Of a stretch of 60,000 bases of DNA, positions 31,076 to 42,639 are shown piece by piece; positions within the stretch are counted from its first letter, which is position 1; each line of letters starts with the position of its first letter. The position numbers and the translations under genes were made by a program. A model generated the notes under the pieces. It did no database searches. It saw only the letters and a list, made by a program, of their open reading frames with translations, and was not told the origin of the DNA. This DNA comes from Owenia fusiformis (Eukaryota; Annelida; Polychaeta; Sabellida; Oweniidae), in NCBI GenBank assembly GCA_903813345.2, contig CAIIXF020000009.1:12334030-12394029 (forward strand). The letters are read 5' to 3'.

Positions 31076-31355
31076 GAGGTATAACGTTATACCTAGTGTT
31101 GAACTTAGCATCTCTGACTCAGCATGAGGTATAACGTTATACCTAATGTTGAACTTAACATCTCTGATCCAGCGTGAGGTATAACGTTATACCTAGTGTT
31201 GAACTTAGCATCTCTGACTCAGCATGAGGTATAACGTTATACCCAATGCTGAACTTGGCATTTCTGACCCAGCGTGAGGTATAACGTTATACCTAGTGTT
31301 GAACTTAGCATCTCTGACTCAGCATGAGGTATAACGTTATACCTAATGTTGAACT
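31076..31355. repeat. Six-unit 50 bp tandem array with an 18 bp palindrome in each unit
   Basis: Units start at 31076, 31126, 31176, 31226, 31276 and 31326, each with AGGTATAACGTTATACCT (the fourth has ACCC). Alternating AGTGTT/AATGTT and AGCAT/AGCGT show a dimeric 100 bp organisation. Confidence 0.92.
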
Positions 31356-31851
31356 CAAATAAATAAGATAATCTGAACCCATTAACCTACCCTAAAATTA
31401 AAAACTAGTTTGGAAGATAAAACTGTATAACATTGGGCATGTTATACACTTTATATTGGTTATATAGGTAACTTTGTCAGATTTAATGCCCCAAGCTCCA
31501 ATATAGGTTGGCCATGTCTTGATAATCCACATTATACATTCAAAATGAATCATATGTTTTATGGCCTCAGACCAGATCAAATTACTGGTAAGGAACTGAT
31601 ATGAGACTGTAATCTCTCATGATGGGCTGAACTTTAATCAGTTAATATATAATTTGAATGTATCTATATGATGAGCAGAAAACAGTTAAATGGTAAGTTT
31701 TTGCCCTTTTTCACTAATCTTGAAATGATTATCTATTAATTATGGGAGGGAATTCAAAGAAAGTGTGCAGATTGGAAGATGTTCAGCTATATATGTTTTA
31801 CTGTGTAATTGTTGCCTATGCATTGGGCCATTCCATTTAAAAAATGTACGG

Positions 31852-32160
31852 GGGGTATGGATGCAAAATTCTGGGGGGGGGGGGGGGGGGTGTTGACTGA
31901 AAATTTCTGGGGGAGGGGGGTAGGAGACCGAAAAATTCTGGGGGGGGGCGTGTTGACCGAAAAATTCTGGGGGGGGCGTGTTGACCGAAAAATTCTGGGG
32001 GGGGGGGGGGGGCGTGTTGACCGAAAAATTCTGGGGGGGGGGGTAGGAGACCGAAAAAATTCTGGGGGGGGGTATTGACCATGGAATATTCTTGGGGGGG
32101 GGGGGGGGTATTTGCGAAGGAATTCTGTGGGGGGGGTAATAATTGGGGGGGGGGGTGGTA
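31852..32160. repeat. G-run minisatellite
   Basis: Units of GACCGAAAAATTCT followed by 7-19 G. Flanked at the left by ATTCCATTTAAAAAATGTAC, which recurs inverted at ~49100 beside a related array. Proline-rich and glycine-rich frames across it are artefacts. Confidence 0.9.
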
Positions 32161-32847
32161 GTCTGTGGGGGGTACTATATAGTGGTATAAGGGTGGAGTG
32201 TCTTTCAAAAGGGGGTAATTAGTCAGTTAATGTACACAATCTCTAAATGTAACCCCAAAAAACCTCAAGCTTATGTGTCAACATAGTGTCACTCTGTTGA
32301 TATGCTTCCGATTTATTTGCCAGATGCAGTCTTAGGGTTGCCTTGAGCCAAAACAGAACAAGATCACATTTCACTTTCCAGTCTTGCTTCTAAGAATTCA
32401 CTGGAAAACACTATCACAATGTCCCCAGATTAAAAGATAATTATTAGGTTAGTTTTATATTGGTTGACTATCAAGTTTTAAAAGTTAAAAAGTACAGTTT
32501 AGGTCAAGTGTTGAAACTCAACAAAGTATTTCAGATTGATATTCAAATACAGAAAATAATACAGAATTAGAAAAGCCCTATTTATGTTCATTAATAAATT
32601 TGAGGACATTAGAAATTAAAACAGTTGGAATATTCAAGCATTTTGCAATTGATCTGTAATTGATTCCATGAGTTTCTTTCTGGAATTCTTTTGATGGTAT
32701 AATAGTAATTTACACAATATAGCTGAACAAAACATGCGAGTTTTAAGTGAAACTAAAACATAAAAATATTTTGTTATTAATTTCATATTTGTGTGTGCTC
32801 CAAACTACTATTAGTGAACAGATGGTGAAAGTACCATATGACAGGGA

Positions 32848-33386
32848 TGAACTTATCCTGTGCCAGGACTAGCATTCTTTTGCCTGTACGATTACAACAT
32901 GGGAGAACTTTCTACGCTTCTTACACTTAAGATACCTATTTCAATAGATTCCTTGGTATTTTAGCATTCTTTTCTTGTAGTTGAATCCACAATTGTCTGG
33001 GTTTATCGGCAGAACAAAGAAATTTTCGTTTTTAATCACAATATTTGCGTGTAATATTTAACTTATTTCAACCATCAAATTCCCCCATTTTTGGTGCTTC
33101 CGGGCCACTTCCGGGCCAGTCAAACGGGGAATCCCCTTTTAAATCCAACCGCCATCTTGGAAAGTGATGAAATATCTCTCGATGAAAAAGAAAAATGTTC
33201 CCGTTCTGCCGATATACCCAGACAATTGTGGATTCAACTACACGAAAAGAATGCTAAAATACCAAGGAATCAATTGAAGTTGGTATCTTAAGTATAAGGG
33301 GCGTAGATAATTCTCCCAAGTTGTAATCGTACAGGCAAAAGAATGCTCTCAATGCATGACTATAGTCCTGGTACGGGATAAGGATG
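32848..33386. mobile_element. Foldback element, ~180 bp arms
   Basis: The left arm (32848-33020) holds CATTCTTTTGCCTGTACG and GAATCCACAATTGTCTGG. The right arm (33200-33386) is its inverse with mismatches. The 66 aa frame at 33091-33291 spans loop and arm and is not a gene. Confidence 0.75.
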
Positions 33387-33825
33387 AACCATTACTTTCA
33401 AACATATATTTCTGAATTGATATGATCTGCAAGGGCAAAATGTCAAAACATTTTAATTACACTAATCTGTGCGCTTAAAGTATTCCTCAAGTAGAAAGTT
33501 AAAGTTAAAAAATCCCAGAAAACAGAAAAGAAAGGTAATTTTCAAGATTGTTTATATTATTTGTTGCATTGGTTAATAATAATCATTCTGATCAAATGAG
33601 GCTAAGGTTTTTTGCGTAGGCTTTCTTGAGTATTTTGTGCATGGACTTGTCTGACACCAAATCTCTGTCATGTTTATTATTTCAAATCTAATCCCAGCCA
33701 ACAGAACAAAGTATATTCAAAGCTACAACTAGCTGTATACAAGTTTTTCTGAGTTTCATATTTGCAAATTTGTGATCCTACATAATGCTTAATGCTAAGA
33801 TAAGGAAAACTTTGGTATGCTCTTG

Positions 33826-34640
33826 TTAATAGTCCGGTGGCCAAGAAGGAAGGGGTCGTTTTAGGGTATAAAGTTTTTTTCTTTGCATATTCTGATAGTA
33901 CTTGACATTCTTAAGTAAATTAAACAATCTGCAAAATTTTATAGGTTGAGCATTTTTTTCTGCTGACTCAGCAAATTTTTTACTTTATTTTTCAATTATT
34001 CTAATTTTATCTCACTGAAAAATATATTGTGAGGTTATATTAAGCACTTATTTAACACAGACCTCTTCAAAACTCGACAAATGCATAAAATTATAATGTC
34101 TTAAAAAGTGCTGAGTCATCATTTTTTCTAATAATTGTTTTTTTTGCAGATTTATATTGATAATCTTAGAAAATCCAAGTTTTAAGATCAATATTTCACA
34201 AACTAATGCATTTTAGGCCTTTGTAGGAAAAGGTAAATTGCTTTTAATTGGTTATTATCCCAGACATAGAGTGAAGTCCTCCACCCATTCGTCTGTTATC
34301 AAGATGGCCACCACTTTAAAAATGACGGGACTATTTCGCGAAAATATTAAGTCTTTCTTTTTAAACCAAAGTACTGAATTTTTTTTTAAAATTTTGGTAG
34401 TATATTCACAACATCCATCTTTTCCACATATATTCTAAGTTTTTCACCCTGCCCCCCCCGGGCTGAGTATAGGAGGGAGGGGGTGGGGAAAAAGAAATTT
34501 TCATTAATTTTGAGATCTTTCTGAAGTGTAGCTTTATTATACTCAAATGAAAGGCAATTTAGAGTGGATTGCAAATATTGTATCATTTTTCTGATTCAGG
34601 CCTCGAAAAATTCAAAATGGCTGCCTTATGTAGGATTACA
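33826..34640. repeat. Dispersed repeat, inverted partial copy at 45030-45660
   Basis: Shared blocks include TCCGGTGGCCAA/TTGGCAACCGGA, GGTTGAGCATTTTTTT, TTATTATACTCAAATGAAAG and TTCAAAATGGC. A third fragment lies at ~51290-51440. Confidence 0.7.
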
Positions 34641-34678
34641 CAATAATTTCCTGATCCATTCAAAGTATGTCTATATGG

Positions 34679-34760
34679 CCGAGAGGGCTTGAGCGCCAGC
34701 ACATTCAAACTACGCAATTAGGTGCTGTAACCACGAGTTTGAGACGTGTGTGCTCCTTGT
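34679..34760 (+). other. tRNA(Ser/Leu)-like sequence, probable SINE head
   Basis: TGGCCGAGAGGGCTTGAGCGC is close to the A-box/D-arm of class II tRNAs (TGGCCGAGTGG...). GAGTTTGAGACGTG stands where a B box would be but is degenerate. Confidence 0.4.
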
Positions 34761-35200
34761 GTTTATTCATTTATACTCAAATTGAAGTAGATAACAATCA
34801 TTGTATTGTTTCTAGAGTAGAAATTCGCTATTACTCAGAGATTTCTTCAAAGTAAGGCTATATTATATTATATTTAAGAAATATAGACTGAAGAGCAGGT
34901 GTTATATCGACGATTACACCATGCAGGGCTAGGTACAAATGTTTTATGTACCCCGAACGACTGAAGGGAGTGAAGTGTTCGAAAGCTTTTGTGCCTAGCT
35001 CTATCATATGGGGTGTACGTATCCTAGCTTATTAGATATGGCATTGCATGCTCTAGATATTTAGATTTTAAGTCAAGACACAATACTTTAGTGATCAAAC
35101 TGTTAGGTCAAGGTTATACTTGTAAAAAGTTTAAGAAATACTTTCTGGTCTTTGCTGAAAAATACAAGTCATTAATTTCGAAGTTTCAAGTTTTACCACT

Positions 35201-36530
35201 AACAGGATCTTAAGAGGTTCTGGACAAATCATTTGATTCTGGACTTGTCATATTTTTTTTTCAACGAAATCACATCCAAGGGTTGAATTTTTATTAGCTA
35301 TTTAGAGAGTGAGTCCTGCCTAGTATTAATTTCAATAAAAAAGTTAAAATAGAACCCTATTTGAGAGTCAATCTATACATTGATAAATTAAGGCAAATCC
35401 TGAAATATTTTTAAAGTGCATTTTTTTATGAAATATTATCCAGCAAGTATTTAAATGAAACGGTCTTATTTAAATACAAATCATAACATGATATTTTTCA
35501 TGAAACATTTTTCAATGAAATTCAATTGAAGGGTCAAGATAAAACGAGCTAATTTAGGTGAAAACCCTTACATGATGATGTGTTTTCATAACTTCTTTCA
35601 TAAAATTCCATCAAGGGGTGAAGATAAAATGATCGAATTTAAGTGATTTAAGGATCACGAGAATATGTTTTCTTTGATATTTTCTATGAAATCCCATCCA
35701 ATGGTCAAGGTAAAATTTTGATTTTGATTTTGATTTGGTCACGTGTTCGAAAGATCCATATAAGGCCCATAGAACCATATAGGAACGTCATTTTGAATGT
35801 CACGTGATAGATCCATATAAGGCTTTTAGAACCATTTATGGAAAGATGAGGGGAAGCCCCTGACACCTGTTTCACGATTTTTATGCACTTCATTATTGTA
35901 CCGAAGTTTGCCGATTCGATTCGTCGTATTTCGGAATCCTGGTGACAATTTTATACTCCATTGGAGTATTTTTGACCTACTTCTTATGACGGAAATTCCC
36001 GAACCTTGTTCGGATTAATCCGGATTTCCTGACCTACCTTATCTACCGAGATTTCACGAGTTAACATTCGTCTCATTCCGGAATCCTGGTGACAATTTTA
36101 TACTCCATTGGAGTATTTTTGATCTACTTTTTCTGGATTTTGCCCTACTTATTATATCTTGACAACAAGCAAATCAAAAAGTTCGACATGAACGGGTCTC
36201 GATCAACTAAGCTAGACTATGGAAGCCAGGCACGCTAACCATTAGACCAACGAGCTACCGATATGAAAGAACAAAAGTATTATATATTTATACCGAGCGT
36301 CAATTCAAAATGATCCTCACTTTTGTCTCCACTTAAATACGACTCGTCAGTTGTATCCAGAATAGTAGAACGCCTATGGCGCTAGTGAATAACCAAGTCC
36401 TAGGTGAGTGGTTCGTATCCCTCCGTGATATACTATTTTTGTTTTATTAAATACGACAGAAAGGAGCAAGGTGTACGTTGAAAACAAGACGTTAGTTTGT
36501 TTCAAAACAGTTTGGAAACATTAATCTCTG
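35201..36530 (+). repeat. Left terminal inverted repeat
   Basis: ~1330 bp. It contains two internal direct copies of TTTATACTCCATTGGAGTAT and two tRNA-like segments. Confidence 0.85.
36367..36435 (+). other. Second tRNA-like segment in left TIR (inverse copy at ~41440-41510)
   Basis: ATGGCGCTAGTGAATAACCAAGTCCTAGGTGAG followed by GTGGTTCGTATCCC (a B-box-like element). Weakly tRNA-like. Confidence 0.3.
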
Positions 36531-39500
36531 ATAATTTAAGGTTTTCCACTCCTGAAGGGCCTCTAGATCTATGAAATTCAATAATCCACTCAGTAAAAAT
36601 ACGATTTCTCTGCAACCTGATGTCCAATCAAGATCATTCAAATATATATGTGTTCCTGACACGTTTGGGGGTCCGGGAATAAAATTGCTTGTGAAAACTA
36701 TTTACAAAAGTGTTCCAGAGACCCTTATCTACTTGGCTAAGGTTTTATTTGAAGATACATTGCCTTATTAGCAGGTAGAGGGGCATACAGAACACAGAAG
36801 CAAATGCTATGTTGAAAATTTTCTATATTTCAATTTGAACCTGTGTTTACATGTCACGTAGGCCAGTGTTTTATATGGGGATTATATGTACTTTCCTTGT
36901 TTACATGAACGTAAATCATTACATGAAATCTGCATTCTTCTGGGTTTAATCTGGGTTTGTATTGTCTTATTGGGGCTTTTCGACTTTAAAACAAACCCTA
37001 CCTAAATGGATTGTGTCTCGGGAACGTTTTTGTAAATAATTATTATAAACAATTCTGAAAGAATATCACATATTTTTGTCTTCCCGATTTCAGTCATGAA
37101 TTACGTCAATTTCTCGTGCAAACATTGGGTAGACGTTGTCATAACCGGATGCCCGAACGTGTCAGGAACATATACAGTGTAGATACTCGAATGATGTTGA
37201 TTGAACATCAGGGTTGAGGGAAATCGTAATTTTACTGAGTGGCTTCACGAAAAAATAAGCAGCACTTTAGGCCACCTAAATACAACTCGTCAGTTGTATC
37301 CAGTTGGAATCCCAGCGTAATGTTTTTAATTATATGGTTGTGCTTTGATTTTACGCTGAAAACATTTATAACTACGTCAACTTTATATTAAAACATTTAT
37401 TATCTTTTCAGTTGTATTAAAATGTAAAATATGATATAATATGTAAAATATGTCAGCTTATTGCTTTCTGGAGAACAGTCAAGGTTTAAATTTGGTACAA
37501 TGAATCGGACACTCATGTAAATCGACATGGTTATAACATTGAACTCAATGCAGTAAATTAGTTATTTCTATGAATCACAGCGGGATTGGTTTCATTTTAT
37601 ATGATTGCCAACTCTGGCGGTTTTTTTGTAAATGCTTTTGACCGCTGTAAATGTGAAACTGATACAGTATTATTCAATTGTTTTATGTCTTGGTCACATT
37701 TGCTCCGATTTTCACTACGGCGCCCGGCCGATTGAGTATTGTGTTCAGAAATGTATTCAATTTTGAACAAAATACTCGCAGCAAATGTGATCCAGGTATT
37801 ACACAGCGGTATTTCGAACATACTATTGTTGCTTAACCACGACCTAGCCAATTTTAAAATCATACTCCTTATTTAAATCCAAGTAAACGATCAATGTCTA
37901 GGTATTTGGCGTTTGATGATACTATGGCCCTTGGCGAATTATGATTAGATGAACCGAGGTCAACATTAATGTTTCTTGTACAAGGTCATCCCAAGGTCTA
38001 AGATAAATATTTAGGTATTTTACGTTTCAAGACCTTTGGACAAATTCGATTCAACGATGTATTAAAGTTAAAATGTATACAGAGATAAAATAGGTTATCT
38101 CCTATCGTTTCTTTGTGTATACGTTTATGTCTCTGCGTAATAACGCAGATGCGAGCATGTAGTTACCAATCTCACCACAAGGTGGCTCGTTCGGGTCAGA
38201 TAGCATGGCGGGTATGGTAGAAAGTTCCCTTTAACTTAAAGTACATCTGTTTTCGTGGTTCAATTTTCATATCACCCTTAAAATGTATCTAATAGCAATG
38301 CAATTAAAATATGTCCAGTGAACGAAAATGCAATACAAGAATAGATATTTCACTTTTTGTGATTTTGTAACAATGGGGTTATTTTTTTGTATATGTAACA
38401 TGGTCATTTTCACATTTTATATTATTACTGTTCAGTCGAAATGTTGAGGCATGCGCAGACCTTTATTTAGTGATATTTTCATTTCAAATATGGCGGCCAA
38501 TCCGATGTCTGACGACCCTTACAAAGAATCTAGGAAGTTTGCATTTTTACCTCCTGTGAAATAACAAGTGGAATTAAGTAGTTGTTTTGTGTTTTATTAT
38601 CATTCTGCATCGTAATTCTATGTGATGTGGTGTTGAAATGTCAGCAGAAATACATATCCATACGATAATCGAGTGAATCAGATAACAGATTTTTCGAAAA
38701 CCCGTCTCGTGCTAAGAGTGTAAAAACTTGTATTAACATGCTCAAAAGTGCCAATGTGCACATCAATGTCAAGCTAAATCAATGTTGTGTCTAAAACAGG
38801 TACCCGATCTACTCAACACAGCTTGTCATTCACGTATACACGCTTAGCAAACACGGCGAAATGACCTGAATCTTGGAATTTCGTTCAAGAGCTAGTAATG
38901 TTTGCTCCGGTCTTCGTCATAAGTGTTCATCAGACTTCACGCATGCGCAGAAGAAAAACCATCAACCAATAAGGTTTATAAATCAATTTTGCGCATGCGC
39001 CTTACAACGGTAAACAAATTCGTATTTATAAACGAACCAGTTTGAGATAACCCGATATCAGTCGGAGAAATCTGACGATCTACGAAACTCACTTCAAAAA
39101 ATCAAATGCGGACTGACGGCGTATTCTACTATGTTTGGATCTAAGATTCTCAGTATAGATAAAGTCTTGTATGATCTTTCGAATGAGGTAAGTCTCTAGT
39201 TCGAAAGACAATCGTATCAACTTGAACAAAAGTTGAGTTTTGACGAAAAATTTTAACATGCGCAGAAGTCCCATTTTCGTTGTACCATATTGACTGCTGT
39301 TCATATTAATCAATCCCTATTCATCTCAATATAACAGGTCCCTAAGTAGGTTGTTTGCAGTTTTACTCTTTTAATACCATGTTCACTTTTCACCTTGAGT
39401 TATTCAACTATGCAAACTGTGTCAGTTTTATATATCTATTGTTCCCCTATATGGTCTTTCTCACTCACATGTAGCTGAGTTTGCATTGGGTGTTGGCTTG

Positions 39501-41347
39501 TCAGTAGTTGCTGTAAGAGTTCATGTTGTACATTACAGAGCATTGTATTTTAAACATTGAAGTTTGAAATATACTATTTTATATATATTTTAATTTGAAG
39601 TTCGAGTTATTTTATTGCCACCCACGGGCCTTCCACACGCCCATTTACATATAACGCTTTGAAACAACTTTAAAAAGTGAGCAATGTCAGTGTTGTGATA
39701 ATAGAGAATTTTCGTTATAAGTTGTTTCAAAAACTTATACGTATACTTATAGTTTAAAGGGTCTTGTCGAACTAAAATCAATTCAAATTGATTTTCATAA
39801 TCTGTACCAAGTGGGGCATAACTATTCCCGATATAGTCAAGCTTCATCATCAACTAGGGACTGCGAATACAATGTCCTTTGCTAGTGTCAATTATGAACA
39901 CGATAAACTAAATTCTAGTTGACGGGTCCTTGTAGTGTACGATAAACAAGACCCTTTAAAGTGAATCACTACACGAACGAGTCGATCATTTCAAAGTTCT
40001 CATGAAATTATAAGGTCAATTTTTAAGTTTTTACGTATAAAAGGGCCTTTATACGCAGATTATAAACTTACAGAGTTGGATCTCCGCATAGTATATGTGT
40101 GGACCTACTGACCAGAATGGCTTATTAAAATTAATCGGCTGAATAGGCATAGTATCCAATCAAATAGCTCGACTCATTCATTAGCTGAACTAATTCTCCC
40201 TTCGTTATTTCTACAAGGTGATTCAAAACGATCATCTACAAAAAATATATTTGAGAGTAGATAAATCTGTAAAACCCGTGTGCTATATCAGCCTATTTGA
40301 TTCTAGAAAATACATATGACACAACTAAACATGCTTTACATCAAGGGGGTACGGATGGTATGCCATTGGCCCTTTTTATTACCGTCCTAGGAGATATTTC
40401 CCGACGAATTAGGAAATTATGAAACACCTTGTTTATTGGGTTTATAAGTATAAGTATACGTATAAGTTTTTAAAAAACTTATAACGAAAATTCTCTAATA
40501 ACGCCCCTCATACCTATTTATTACAGGTCGTGTAGACCATTGTTGCCTGATTTATAGCAAAAACATTGACTTTTGCACGTTGATGATGATGATGATGATG
40601 ATGATGATGCGCCTTTTATAATAGATCTCATATCTTAGAAGCGTATCAGTTCAAAAAATACTAGAAGACCTTACATATTTTGCCATGCACTGCGCCTATT
40701 CATTTGGCAATTCAGTTGTAAATTTTATCTTGAAAAAAATAAATCTTCCAAATTTGTTGAGTTTTCTTGCAGAATTCGCCTACCCCCCCCCCTCCATCCA
40801 TTTTGTATGATCACAAGGCGTGATTTAAGCTGCTGATATTCTTCTTTAAACGAGTCGGATTTTCAAAATCTATAAGTTGGACTCCCTTTATAGAAGCTTT
40901 GAACTGAATTTGCACTGCTTAATGCTGAAATTTTATTGTTTATCCATACATTTTAAGAAAAAATGTATAAAAAAAGATGTTAAAGCCAAATGTTGCCCTA
41001 AAAATTCAGAAAATGTAAAAAATTTCGAATTTTCTATGTACAGGCCTTGTTGCCCCTTTAAGAAGCTTAATATGTAAATTATCTAATCAAACACTTCGTC
41101 CACCATTTTGAAACACTAATCAATCCAATCTGTGCTAGCGATTCATAGGGCGAGCCAGTGGGATATTTCCAGGGTTCGTACACACCTGGAAATGTCAGGG
41201 AAATTGACTTGATTTTCCAAGTGCTGGAAATGTCAGGTAATTTTAAAATTAGGTCAAAAGGGCCAAAGATGACCGGGAATTTTGAAACGGTAGACATGTC
41301 AGGGAAATGTCAGGGAAATTTGTATCAGTGTTGAAAAAATAATGTTC
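36531..41347. other. Core of the 7.4 kb element
   Basis: Only short frames. Contains a copy of the GGTCACATTTGC repeat (37690-37795), an inverted pair with AGAGAATTTTCGTTATAAGTT (39703 and ~40496), a (GAT)n run at ~40583-40608 and a CAGGGAAATGTCAGGGAAATT repeat at ~41190-41325. Confidence 0.6.
40583..40608. repeat. (GAT)n microsatellite
   Basis: About nine perfect units. Confidence 0.9.
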
Positions 41348-42634
41348 CAGAGATTAATGTTTCCAAACTGTTTTGAAACAAACTAACGTCTTGTTTTCAA
41401 CGTACACCTTGCTCCTTTCTGTCGTATTTAATAAAACAAAAATAGTATATCACGGAGGGATACGAACCACTCACCTGGGACTTGGTTATTCACTAGCGCC
41501 ATAGGCGTTCTACTATTCTGGATACAACTGACGAGTCGTATTTAAGTGGAGACAAAAGTGAGGATCATTTTGAATTGACGCTCGGTATAAATATATAATA
41601 CTTTTGTTCTTTCATATCGGTAGCTCGTTGGTCTAATGGTTAGCGTGCCTGGCTTCCATAGTCTAGGTTAGTTGATCGAGACCCGTTCATGTCGAACTTT
41701 TTGATTTGCTTGTTGTCAAGATATAATAAGTAGGGCAAAATCCAGAAAAAGTAGATCAAAAATACTCCAATGGAGTATAAAATTGTCACCAGGATTCCGG
41801 AATGAGACGAATGTTAACTCGTGAAATCTCGGTAGATAAGGTAGGTCAGAAAATCCGGATTAATCCGAACAAGGTTCGGGAATTTCCGTCATAAGAAGTA
41901 GGTCAAAAATACTCCAATGGAGTATAAAATTGTCACCAGGATTCCGAAATACGACGAATCGAATCGGCAAACTTCGGTACAATAATGAAGTGCATAAAAA
42001 TCGTGAAACAGGTGTCAGGGGCTTCCCCTCATCTTTCCATAAATGGTTCTAAAAGCCTTATATGGATCTATCACGTGACATTCAAAATGACGTTCCTATA
42101 TGGTTCTATGGGCCTTATATGGATCTTTCGAACACGTGACCAAATCAAAATCAAAATCAAAATTTTACCTTGACCATTGGATGGGATTTCATAGAAAATA
42201 TCAAAGAAAACATATTCTCGTGATCCTTAAATCACTTAAATTCGATCATTTTGTCCTCACCCCTTGATGGAATTTTATGAAAGAAGTTATGAAAACACAT
42301 CATCATGTAAGGGTTTTCACCTAAATTAGCTCGTTTTATCTTGACCCTTCAATTGAATTTCATTGAAAAATGTTTCATGAAAAATAAAAATATCATGTTA
42401 TGATTTGTATTTAAATAAGACCGTTTCATTTAAATACTTGCTGGATAATATTTCATTAAAAAACGCACTCTCAAATAGGGTTCTATTTTAACTTTTTTAT
42501 TGAAATTAATACTAGGCAGGACTCACTCTCTAAATAGCTAATAAAAATTCAACCCTTGGATGTGATTTCGTTGAAAAAAAAATATGACAAGTCCAGAATC
42601 AAATGATTTGTCCAGAACCTCTTAAGATCCTGTT
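41348..42634 (-). repeat. Right terminal inverted repeat
   Basis: ~1287 bp, the inverse of 35201-36530. The arms differ in length by ~43 bp, so at least one indel has occurred. Confidence 0.85.
41622..41695 (+). other. tRNA-like segment in right TIR (inverse copy at ~36186-36262)
   Basis: GTTGGTCTAATGGTTAGCGTGCCTGG resembles the D arm and anticodon stem start of tRNA-Gly/Glu types. The T-arm equivalent (GTTGATCGAGACC) is imperfect. Confidence 0.45.
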
Positions 42635-42639
42635 CACTT

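Larger units (their letters stand above)
35201..42634. mobile_element. 7.4 kb element with ~1.3 kb terminal inverted repeats
   Basis: Left arm 35201-36530, right arm 41348-42634, inverse and nearly identical (the same 62-codon frame is read from both at 35705-35893 and 41985-42173). Termini are AACAGGATCTTAAGAGGTTC. The flanks read CACT on both sides (35197-35200 and 42635-42638), a candidate 4 bp target duplication. The 4.8 kb core has no recognisable transposase, so it is non-autonomous or of unknown type. Confidence 0.75.

Noticed and set aside
31837-32208. Proline-rich and glycine-rich ORFs (also 48877-49190)
   Set aside because: Products of poly-G/poly-C runs in minisatellites.
35705-35893. 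62 aa frame found identically at 41985-42173
   Set aside because: Explained by the inverted termini of the 7.4 kb element. No domain and no start context.
38175-38186. CCACAAGGTGGC, resembling a CTCF core
   Set aside because: A single 12-mer with some departure from consensus, inside a transposable element. Not enough support.
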